From contig DQOT01000235.1 of assembly GCA_015658495.1 (NCBI GenBank), positions 1-9,339 of the forward strand: DNA of 9,339 nucleotides, given 5' to 3'. The position numbers and the translations under genes are program-made. Source of the stretch: Fidelibacterota bacterium (GTDB taxonomy: Bacteria; Fidelibacterota; Marinisomatia; Marinisomatales; UBA1611). The notes below the pieces were generated by a model, which did no database searches, was not told where the DNA came from, and saw nothing but the letters and a program-made list of their open reading frames with translations. Each line of letters opens with the position of its first letter. Positions within the stretch are counted from its first letter, which is position 1. Of the stretch, positions 1 through 6,109 are shown piece after piece.

Positions 1-93
1 GAACGATTTGAACAGTCCACAACATCCATTGAAAAAGTAATAAATAATCTAGAATCATATAAGGATACAGTGCCTGAAATTATGTACGGGTAA
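1..93 (+). CDS. C-terminal end of an unrecognised protein (partial)
   Basis: Frame 1 is open from the first base to a TAA at 91-93 and encodes the last 30 residues of a protein, ending in PEIMYG. The segment is charged and fairly hydrophilic, and looks like an amphipathic helix followed by a short tail. The start and the bulk of the gene lie outside the window, and no family can be named from this piece. It points the same way as rsmA, 79 bases upstream of it, so the two could share a transcript. The open frame is short enough that chance cannot be excluded, although stop-free reading to the window edge and a sensible composition favour a real gene end. Confidence 0.5.
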   Translation, partial: ERFEQSTTSIEKVINNLESYKDTVPEIMYG

Positions 94-172
94 TGTGGTG
101 CATCTTTCATTATTGAATACCGGGAAAGGAAAATCTCTCAGCGATACTTCGTGTCATTAACTGCAAAATAAA

Positions 173-937
173 ATGAAAAAAACAAACCATCCATTTCGAA
201 AAAAGTGGGGACAAAACTTCCTTGCTGATGGAAATCTCCTGGATCGAATTGTCCGGACTATTGATCCAAAAAAATCGGATTCCATTCTTGAAATTGGTCC
301 CGGAGAAGGCGCGCTCACCGAACGAATCTTTCCCTATGTAAAAGAGATGACAGCCATTGAGATAGATCCTATACTCATTGAGCATTTACAAAATCAGAAA
401 TCATTGAAAAGGTTGAAAGTTGTCCAAGGAGATGTATTACTCCAGGAAATTGAAGATCTACTAATAGGAAACCCGGTTCGAGTGATTGGCAATATTCCTT
501 ACAATATAACATCACCCATTATTTTTTGGCTCATTGAGCAATTGGATTTTTGGGAGGATGCATTTATTATGATGCAAAGAGAAGTAGCAGAACGATTATC
601 CGCAAAAGTTGGAACTAAATCTTATGGGAGATTTACCGTCGTGGTGGGGGCCTACTTAAATATGGAGTATTGTTTCACAATTCCACCGGATGTTTTTATC
701 CCAAAACCCAAAGTGGATTCTGCTATCATCCGGTTCACAAAAAAAGAAACACCCATTATTCCCGATGAAAAATATGTCCGGTTCAATAAACTTGTAGCTG
801 ATGCTTTTTCTCAAAGAAGGAAAATGTTACGTAATACTCTCAAAGGTTGGGACATTCCTGCAGCCATCCAGGAGAAAATAGATTTCACCCGTCGTCCCGA
901 AACTCTCACCATTGAAGAATTTGCGTCTATGGTTTAA
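173..937 (+). CDS. rsmA: 16S rRNA (adenine1518/1519-N6)-dimethyltransferase RsmA/KsgA
   Basis: Uses S-adenosylmethionine to dimethylate two adjacent adenines in the helix 45 loop near the 3' end of 16S rRNA, a late step and checkpoint in cytoplasmic 30S assembly. At 254 residues it is of normal length. Family marks in order: N-terminal KKWGQNFL (10-17), SAM-binding motif I LEIGPGEGALT (39-49), acidic EID after the next strand (63-65), QGDVL (85-89), catalytic motif IV NIPYNITSP (107-115), PKPKVDS (177-183), and the C-terminal FSQRRKMLRNTL (212-223) with RPETLTIEEF (241-250). The ATG at 173 fits because the conserved GQNFL block follows at the usual distance. No Shine-Dalgarno precedes it; the leader is A-rich (gcaaaataaa). 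A probable terminator follows, separating it from rpsU. Identification is secure. Confidence 0.97.
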   Translation: MKKTNHPFRKKWGQNFLADGNLLDRIVRTIDPKKSDSILEIGPGEGALTERIFPYVKEMTAIEIDPILIEHLQNQKSLKRLKVVQGDVLLQEIEDLLIGNPVRVIGNIPYNITSPIIFWLIEQLDFWEDAFIMMQREVAERLSAKVGTKSYGRFTVVVGAYLNMEYCFTIPPDVFIPKPKVDSAIIRFTKKETPIIPDEKYVRFNKLVADAFSQRRKMLRNTLKGWDIPAAIQEKIDFTRRPETLTIEEFASMV

Positions 938-959
938 GTCTTGGATGTGTGAGCACAAA

Positions 960-982
960 CCGGTAAAATCGCCGGCTTTTTT
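960..982 (+). terminator. Probable intrinsic terminator after rsmA
   Basis: CCGGT (960-964) pairs with GCCGG (971-975) around a six-base loop, including one T-G wobble, and is followed by C and a run of six T (977-982). The stem can be extended by A-T pairs if C976 is bulged. The stem is short, so termination may be partial. It would separate rsmA from rpsU. Confidence 0.5.
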
Positions 983-1024
983 GAAGCAAAAATAATTTAA
1001 TTGAAAAACCACAAACTACACTCT

Positions 1025-1033
1025 GGAGGTGAT
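1025..1033 (+). promoter_or_regulatory. Full-strength Shine-Dalgarno of rpsU
   Basis: GGAGGTGAT matches nine consecutive bases of the complement of the usual 16S rRNA 3' tail. The GGAGG core lies eight bases before the GTG at 1038, an optimal spacing. It decides the start: the in-frame GTG at 1029 lies inside the Shine-Dalgarno itself and cannot be the initiation codon. No other gene in the window has a comparable site. Confidence 0.9.
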
Positions 1034-1037
1034 TTAC

Positions 1038-1283
1038 GTGGTTGAAGTCCAGGTAAGAGAAAAGGAATCTTTTGAACGCGCCCTTCGTCGTTTTAAGAAG
1101 ATGTGGGAGCGGGCCGGCATCCTTAGGGAAGTTCGAACAAGATCCTTTTATGAAAAGCCAAGCGACGCAAAACGGGAAGCAAAAAAGAAAACCGTTCGGC
1201 GTATAAAAAGGCTCGCCAGGATAGAGGCATTGCGGAACGATCCGCGCGCCAGCGGTCAACATCGTCGCAGACGCCGTAGATAG
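1038..1283 (+). CDS. rpsU: Small ribosomal subunit protein bS21
   Basis: bS21 binds the platform of the 30S subunit close to the 3' end of 16S rRNA and the anti-Shine-Dalgarno. From the GTG at 1038 it has 81 residues: VEVQVREKESFERALRRFKK (2-21) is the diagnostic N-terminus, followed by the conserved aromatic and basic block VRTRSFYEKPSDAKREAKKK (32-51). The remainder is a lysine- and arginine-rich helix ending in six arginines (76-81). The protein is somewhat longer than the usual 65-70 residues because of the tail beyond residue 65. The start is fixed by the Shine-Dalgarno at 1025-1033, not by the upstream GTG at 1029. The gene is bounded by hairpin terminators on both sides, so it is probably transcribed alone. 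No promoter could be recognised in the short upstream gap. Confidence 0.96.
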   Translation: MVEVQVREKESFERALRRFKKMWERAGILREVRTRSFYEKPSDAKREAKKKTVRRIKRLARIEALRNDPRASGQHRRRRRR

Positions 1284-1306
1284 GCTCCCTATCGGGAAAA
1301 TCAAAG

Positions 1307-1339
1307 AAGCCTCGGTTTTTCGCCGGGGCTTTTCTTTTT
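1307..1339 (+). terminator. Intrinsic terminator of rpsU
   Basis: AGCCTCGG (1308-1315) pairs with CCGGGGCT (1323-1330) as eight pairs with one T-G wobble, plus an A-T pair at 1307/1331. The loop is TTTTTCG and the stem is followed by TTTCTTTTT (1331-1339). This is a strong rho-independent terminator 24 bases after the rpsU stop. Confidence 0.88.
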
Positions 1340-1412
1340 GGAACAAATTCATTCACTCCCGAATTTCTAATACTTATTTCCTAATCCTTATTCCAAATTC
1401 ATAATCCATTCA

Positions 1413-2750
1413 ATGTTAATCAGAAGTATATCCGGTGTCCGCGGACTCACCGAAACCCATCTCACGGCAGAATCATCTGTGGTTTACGCCCGAGCACTCC
1501 ATCAACTTTTACCCGAAGGAGTCATCATGGCTGGGCGGGACAGCCGTCCATCAGGTGAAGATATTATTCAAGCCATGATGGGTGAACTCACCCAATTAGG
1601 TCGAACTGTGATCCAATGCGGAATCGTACCCACACCAACCGTTCAATTTATGGTGCATAACACAGAAGCAGTGGGTGGATTCATTGTTACAGCGAGCCAT
1701 AATCCCATTGAATGGAATGGCCTCAAATTCGTAAGAGAAGACAGCACCTTTTTTCACCCGAATGAGTGCGAGCGATTGTTTGAATTGGTCGATGCGAATA
1801 CAGAACTTCCCGATTCTGGAGATCCGGGAATCATCTGGCCGGAGCAGAATGCGATCCAAAAACATGTAATTGCATGTGCCAGCCTGAAATGTATTGACCT
1901 GAACCGGATCCAGCGCCGTCATTTCAAGATTGTCATTGATGCAGTAAATGGTGCTGGTGCTCATGCGCTCCCGGTCATGTTGGAATCATTGGGATGTGAA
2001 GTGATTGAGCTCAACTGTGAGCCGGATGGTGAATTCACCCGTGGAACAGAGCCCCTTCCGGAGAACTTGAAAGATCTTTGTCAGGCTGTAACCAGCCATA
2101 GTGCTGATGCTGGATTTGCAGTGGATCCGGATGCGGACAGGTTAGCCGTTGTAAATGAAAAAGGTGAAGCACTGGGAGAAGAATACACCTTGGTCCTGGC
2201 GGCGGATGGGTATTTAAATGACACCGGAAAAAGTGAAAAATTTGTCGTGAATCTCTCTACGTCACTTGCACTGGAAAAATTAGCCGAAGCCAAAAACAGT
2301 TCTGTTACTCGGTCCGCTGTGGGTGAGATCAATGTAGTGAATAAAATGAATGAGATCGGTTCTGATCTCGGCGGAGAAGGAAATGGCGGTGTCATTCTGC
2401 GAGAATGCCATTTGGGTCGGGATTCACTTGTGGCAGTTACCATGGTATTAAATCGTATGTCCCAATCGGATGAATCATTAAGTGCAATTCATAAATTATT
2501 ACCCCAATTCGTAATTGTAAAAGATAAAGTAGGTTTGGAAGGGTTAGATCCGGAAAAATTGATCGAAGATGTAAACAACCTTTTTGACGATGCAGACAAA
2601 AATACGCTAGATGGTGTAAAGTTTACTTGGGATAATAAATGGGTTCATTTACGAAAATCAAATACGGAACCCATTATGCGGATCTATGCAGAAGCACATA
2701 CGACCAAGGATGCTCAAGAACTGGTTAAACAGGTCAGATCTTGTTTATAA
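1413..2750 (+). CDS. Alpha-D-phosphohexomutase family enzyme (GlmM-like; candidate phosphopentomutase)
   Basis: A 445-residue four-domain phosphosugar mutase that moves phosphate between C1 and C6 (or C5) of a sugar through a phosphoserine. Visible sites: TASHNP with the phosphorylated serine at S95, the metal loop DPDADR (238-243), the sugar-selecting loop GEGNGG (321-326), and the C-terminal phosphate-binding RKSNTEP (414-420). The start is fixed by the family N-terminus LIRSISGVRGLTE immediately after the ATG; there is no Shine-Dalgarno. The GEGNGG loop differs from the GEQSGH of ordinary bacterial GlmM and resembles archaeal-type members. Automatic annotation would say phosphoglucosamine mutase. 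Because deoC and two nucleoside phosphorylases follow and no deoB-type gene is present here, deoxyribose-1-phosphate to deoxyribose-5-phosphate mutase activity is a serious alternative. Family membership is seen; substrate is inference. Confidence 0.9.
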   Translation: MLIRSISGVRGLTETHLTAESSVVYARALHQLLPEGVIMAGRDSRPSGEDIIQAMMGELTQLGRTVIQCGIVPTPTVQFMVHNTEAVGGFIVTASHNPIEWNGLKFVREDSTFFHPNECERLFELVDANTELPDSGDPGIIWPEQNAIQKHVIACASLKCIDLNRIQRRHFKIVIDAVNGAGAHALPVMLESLGCEVIELNCEPDGEFTRGTEPLPENLKDLCQAVTSHSADAGFAVDPDADRLAVVNEKGEALGEEYTLVLAADGYLNDTGKSEKFVVNLSTSLALEKLAEAKNSSVTRSAVGEINVVNKMNEIGSDLGGEGNGGVILRECHLGRDSLVAVTMVLNRMSQSDESLSAIHKLLPQFVIVKDKVGLEGLDPEKLIEDVNNLFDDADKNTLDGVKFTWDNKWVHLRKSNTEPIMRIYAEAHTTKDAQELVKQVRSCL

Positions 2751-2807
2751 GAAGAACATCCAATATAGAAAAATTTGATATAAATTAGATGCAACAGAAG
2801 AAATCTT

Positions 2808-3707
2808 ATGTTTCTAGATAAACTATTATATGCCAAACCGATTGATCAAATAGGTGCACAAGAGCGAGTGACTCGTCTTTTTTCAAGGAGCATTAAAAAA
2901 GATTCCAAAGTTCAAGCCTTGCATCTGGCATTAAGTATGATTGACCTGACAACGCTTGAAGGAAAAGATTCTCCCGGAAAGGTAAAACAACTTTGTTATA
3001 AGGCATCACATTTGCACGATTCTTTCCCCGGTTTACCCAATGTTGCGGCTATTTGTGTTTATCCAACTATGGTGGCAATTGCAAAAAAAGCATTGGCAGG
3101 TACTGGAATCAAGGTGGCATCAGTGGCAACCGCATTTCCCAGTGGAATGGCAGATATGCATGCCAAACTGGATGAGGTGAAATCCGTCATAGATGCAGGT
3201 GCGGATGAAGTGGATATGGTCATTTCCCGCGGGAAATTTCTACGGGGTGATTATCAATATGTATCAGATGAAATTGCCCAGGTTAAAGATGCCTGTGGGG
3301 AGACTCATTTAAAAGTGATTTTGGAAACGGGTGAATTGGTCACGTTAGATAATGTGCGGCTTGCCAGTGATATTGCCATGGAATCCGGCGCTGATTTTAT
3401 AAAAACATCCACTGGAAAAGTTTCTCCAGCAGCCACACCGCCTGTTGTGTTAACTATGCTTGAAGCCATTCGTGATTTTCAAACAAAGACCGGAAAAAAA
3501 ATTGGCATGAAGCCAGCCGGTGGTATTGGTCAAGCCAAGCAGGCAATCCAATATTTAGTTATGATTAAAGAAACACTCGGACATGATTGGCTTTCACCAG
3601 ACTTATTCCGGTTTGGGGCAAGTTCATTGGCGAATGATGTGTTGATGCAAATTGTGAAACAAACCACAGGTCAATATCAGTCTAAAGATTATTTTTCTAT
3701 CGATTAG
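2808..3707 (+). CDS. deoC: Deoxyribose-phosphate aldolase (DERA)
   Basis: Splits 2-deoxyribose-5-phosphate into glyceraldehyde-3-phosphate and acetaldehyde by Schiff-base chemistry in a cytoplasmic TIM barrel. Diagnostic segments: SMIDLTTLEG (43-52), AAICVYP (80-86), VATAFPSG (106-113), EVDMVISRG (134-142) with the acidic D136, ADFIKTSTGKV (195-205) with the Schiff-base lysine K199, GMKPAGGI (233-240) with the second lysine K235, and RFGASSLANDVL (268-279). The C-terminal tail carries Y295, comparable to the C-terminal tyrosine of the E. coli enzyme. At 299 residues it is longer than the 259-residue E. coli protein because of an N-terminal extension of about 35 residues. It starts 57 bases after the mutase gene and is 14 bases from the dehydrogenase gene that can consume its acetaldehyde. 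Only a purine-rich AGAAGAAA precedes the start. Confidence 0.96.
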   Translation: MFLDKLLYAKPIDQIGAQERVTRLFSRSIKKDSKVQALHLALSMIDLTTLEGKDSPGKVKQLCYKASHLHDSFPGLPNVAAICVYPTMVAIAKKALAGTGIKVASVATAFPSGMADMHAKLDEVKSVIDAGADEVDMVISRGKFLRGDYQYVSDEIAQVKDACGETHLKVILETGELVTLDNVRLASDIAMESGADFIKTSTGKVSPAATPPVVLTMLEAIRDFQTKTGKKIGMKPAGGIGQAKQAIQYLVMIKETLGHDWLSPDLFRFGASSLANDVLMQIVKQTTGQYQSKDYFSID

Positions 3708-3721
3708 GAAAAAATATAAAT

Positions 3722-5170
3722 ATGAATAAAGCACAAACTTGGGAGTACAGTCCGGCACCGGAAAGCACTGACCATATTCAATTAAAAGACCGCTATGATC
3801 TATTTATTAATGGCGAATTTGTCCCCGGTGTTGAAGGGAGATATTTCGATACTATCAATCCATCCAACGAGGAAAAAATAGCTGAGGTGGCAGAAGCTGG
3901 AAAAGCAGATATTGATAAAGCAGTATCTTCTGCCAGAAAAGCATACGATAAAACATGGTCCAAAATGCTGCCAAAAGAACGGGGGAAATATATATTTCGT
4001 ATTGCCCGTTTGCTTCAGGAAAGTGCTCGGGAATTTTCTGTTATTGAATCAATGGACGGTGGAAAACCGATTCGTGAATCTCGAGACATAGATGTTCCAT
4101 TATCATCTGCACATTTTTTCTATTATGCAGGCTGGGCGGATAAATTAGAATATGCTTTCCCGGGAAGAACGGCAAATCCTTTGGGTGTGGCGGGACAAAT
4201 TATTCCCTGGAATTTTCCATTATTGATGGCAGCCTGGAAATTGGCTCCGGCACTAGCAACGGGAAATACACTTGTTTTAAAACCGGCGGAAACAACTCCG
4301 CTTACAGCGATGAAATTGGCAGAGGTTATTCAGGAAGCAGATTTACCACCCGGTGTGGTTAATATTGTTAATGGCGCCGGTGAAACGGGAAAGTTTTTGG
4401 TGAATCATGGAGATATAGATAAAATTGCATTCACGGGCAGTACGGAAGTTGGGAAATACATTATGAAATCCGTGGCCGGTTCCGGTAAAAAATACACGCT
4501 GGAACTGGGCGGAAAAGCTGCCAATATTATTTTTGAAGATGCAGCGATTGATCAAGCAGTTGAGGGTATCGTTAATGCTATCTTTTTTAACCAGGGACAT
4601 GTTTGCTGTGCAGGATCACGATTATACGTACAGGAAGGCGTAGCAGAGGAAATAATATCAAAACTCCAAAAACGGATGGAGTCCTTAATCGTCGGGGATC
4701 CTTTAGATAAAAATACAGACATCGGCGCAATCAATTCCAAAATGCAACTCAATAAGATTAAAAAGTATGTAAAACTTGGAAAAGACGAAGGGGGCACAAT
4801 TTATCAGTCATCCTGCCCGCTCCCGGAAAAGGGGTATTGGTTTGCACCCACAATATTTACAGATGTGAGCCAATCCAATCGTATTGTTCAGGAAGAAATA
4901 TTTGGTCCCGTATTGGCGATTCAAACTTTCCGAACGGTGGACGAGGTAATTTTAAAAGCAAATAATTCACCCTATGGTTTATCCGGCGGCTTGTGGACAG
5001 ATAAGGGTTCTAAAATTTTCAAAGTAACACAAGACATTCGTGCCGGTGTAATTTGGGCAAATACCTTTAATAAATTTGATCCTGCATCTCCTTTTGGTGG
5101 TTACAAAGAAAGTGGCGTGGGCAGTGAAGGAGGCATTGAAGGCTTATCCGGTTACGTGAATTTGGTTTAA
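3722..5170 (+). CDS. NAD(P)-dependent aldehyde dehydrogenase, catalytic half of a split ALDH16
   Basis: Oxidises an aldehyde to the acid with NAD(P)+; here most likely acetaldehyde released by DeoC. All 482 residues of a standard ALDH are present: PWNFP with N164, KPAE with K187, the nucleotide-binding FTGSTEVG (237-244), LELGGK with general base E261, NQGHVCCAGSR (290-300) with nucleophile C295, EEIFGPV with E392, and the C-terminal PFGGYKESGVG (457-467). The N-terminus begins WEYSPAPES (7-15), which from memory resembles the start of animal ALDH16A1 (EYGPVPES). Combined with the pseudoenzyme gene that follows, this suggests the first domain of an ALDH16-type pair. AGGA lies 12 bases before the ATG, too far for a good Shine-Dalgarno. 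The gene is 14 bases behind deoC and surely in its operon. Confidence 0.93.
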   Translation: MNKAQTWEYSPAPESTDHIQLKDRYDLFINGEFVPGVEGRYFDTINPSNEEKIAEVAEAGKADIDKAVSSARKAYDKTWSKMLPKERGKYIFRIARLLQESAREFSVIESMDGGKPIRESRDIDVPLSSAHFFYYAGWADKLEYAFPGRTANPLGVAGQIIPWNFPLLMAAWKLAPALATGNTLVLKPAETTPLTAMKLAEVIQEADLPPGVVNIVNGAGETGKFLVNHGDIDKIAFTGSTEVGKYIMKSVAGSGKKYTLELGGKAANIIFEDAAIDQAVEGIVNAIFFNQGHVCCAGSRLYVQEGVAEEIISKLQKRMESLIVGDPLDKNTDIGAINSKMQLNKIKKYVKLGKDEGGTIYQSSCPLPEKGYWFAPTIFTDVSQSNRIVQEEIFGPVLAIQTFRTVDEVILKANNSPYGLSGGLWTDKGSKIFKVTQDIRAGVIWANTFNKFDPASPFGGYKESGVGSEGGIEGLSGYVNLV

Positions 5171-5179
5171 TTGGTTTGC

Positions 5180-5206
5180 CGCGAAGAACGCCAAGAACCA
5201 CCAAGG
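5180..5206. repeat. Three-unit 9-nt tandem element of a dispersed intergenic type
   Basis: Three consecutive 9-mers, CGCGAAGAA, CGCCAAGAA and CCACCAAGG, occupy part of the 72-base gap between the two dehydrogenase genes and lead into a run of A. The unit style (CGCRAAG/CGCCAAG with period 9) resembles short interspersed elements I recall from intergenic regions of many environmental bacteria. It has no open frame and no strong hairpin. Function unknown. Confidence 0.5.
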
Positions 5207-5242
5207 TAAAAAAATAGGATTGCTTTAAAATAGAGAAATGAA

Positions 5243-6106
5243 ATGAGTAAAAGAATAGATATCCAAAAAACATATAAACTTTTCATTGGCGGGAAATTCC
5301 CTAGAACGGAATCGGGGCGATATATAAAATGGACTGACATCAAAGAGACAACAGTTGTAAACATTTGCCGGGGATCACGGAAGGATTTTCGCAATGCCAT
5401 GGTTTCGGCGAGGGGCGCTGTTTCTGGGTGGTCTTCCCGCACGGCTTATAATCGCGCTCAGATTTTGTACAGGATTGGCGAAATGCTTGAAGGTCGAAAA
5501 GACCAGTTTATGGCGGAACTCACCCTACAAGGTTTGAGCAAAAAACAGGCTGAAAATGAAATTAGTCAATCCATTGATCGACTCATTTATTATGCCGGTT
5601 GGGCGGACAAATTTCAGCAAGTCTTTAGTCGAGTGAATCCTGTTTCACTTCCTTATTTTAATTTTACGGTACCGGAAGCCACAGGTGTCGTGGCTGCCAT
5701 TGCCCCAGATGATTCTTCACTCCTGGGTTTGGTTTCCATTATTGCGCCCGTTATCGCCGGTGGGAATTCCATTGTTATTTTGGCTTCGGAATCATTCCCG
5801 CTTTGTTCAATCACATTTGCAGAAGTACTTCATTCGTCCGATGTTCCTGACGGTGTTGTGAATATTTTGACCGGATACCGCAATGAACTTATAGAGCATT
5901 TCTCATCTCACATGGATGTGAATGCCATCATTTATTGTGGCGATAATTCGGATGATAAAAAATTGGTTGAAACAAATGCTGCATTAAACGTGAAACATGT
6001 GATCCATTTCCCAAATCAGGATTGGGCGAAAAATTTACACCAAAGTCCTTACCATATTTTAAAATGCCAAGAGACCAAAACAACTTGGCATCCCATTGGG
6101 GTTTGA
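5243..6106 (+). CDS. Truncated, catalytically dead ALDH-like protein (ALDH16 second-domain type)
   Basis: A 287-residue protein with the N-terminal ALDH fold only. FIGGKFPRTESGRY (14-27), a dehydrogenase-style helix region around 45-95, YYAGWADKF (116-124, nearly identical to YYAGWADKL in the preceding enzyme), a central block GVVAAIAPDDSSLLGLVSII (148-167), and DGVVNILTG (203-211) all align with it. The key residues are gone: PWNFP is replaced by APDDS (154-158), KPAE by ASES (181-184), and the GSTEVG loop by CGDNSDD (232-238). The whole segment with the catalytic Cys and Glu is missing, and the protein ends KTTWHPIGV. The next gene begins three bases after the stop and no other frame continues the fold, so this is not a frameshift relic. 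The ending and the PDD motif resemble the C-terminal domain of ALDH16A1 (CPDEWPLL, LWLPMGD from memory). The likely role is structural partner of the catalytic ALDH. Confidence 0.88.
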   Translation: MSKRIDIQKTYKLFIGGKFPRTESGRYIKWTDIKETTVVNICRGSRKDFRNAMVSARGAVSGWSSRTAYNRAQILYRIGEMLEGRKDQFMAELTLQGLSKKQAENEISQSIDRLIYYAGWADKFQQVFSRVNPVSLPYFNFTVPEATGVVAAIAPDDSSLLGLVSIIAPVIAGGNSIVILASESFPLCSITFAEVLHSSDVPDGVVNILTGYRNELIEHFSSHMDVNAIIYCGDNSDDKKLVETNAALNVKHVIHFPNQDWAKNLHQSPYHILKCQETKTTWHPIGV

Positions 6107-6109
6107 TTG

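Noticed and set aside
113..148. Possible promoter TTGAAT ... GATACT before rsmA
   Set aside because: The spacing is 24 bases and no Bacteroidota-type TAnnTTTG box is present; not convincing.
1029..1037. Upstream in-frame GTG that would give an 84-residue bS21
   Set aside because: This GTG is part of the Shine-Dalgarno GGAGGTGAT; the GTG at 1038 has ideal spacing and gives the standard N-terminus.
1286..1297. Small hairpin TCCC-TATC-GGGA just after rpsU
   Set aside because: Only four pairs and no T-run; the strong terminator lies directly downstream.
1344..1402. Direct repeat CAAATTCAT at 1344-1352 and 1394-1402 upstream of the mutase gene
   Set aside because: Nine bases in a low-complexity, AT-rich leader with 50-base offset; too weak to call an operator.
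2081..2443. Minus-strand open frames opposite the mutase and other genes
   Set aside because: They are antisense shadows of well-identified genes, with no recognisable domains or ribosome binding sites.
2756..2785. TATAAA (2779-2784) as a -10 box for deoC
   Set aside because: No -35 element at the right distance, and the region is generally AT-rich.
5243..6106. The short ALDH-like gene as a frameshifted or decaying pseudogene
   Set aside because: It has an intact frame, normal codon usage, a defined C-terminal ending and a 3-base junction to punA, and no C-terminal ALDH remnant is visible in any frame. It fits the ALDH16 second domain instead.
6107..6109. TTG as start of the purine nucleoside phosphorylase
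   Set aside because: It is immediately followed by ATG at 6110, a better codon; using TTG would add only one residue.
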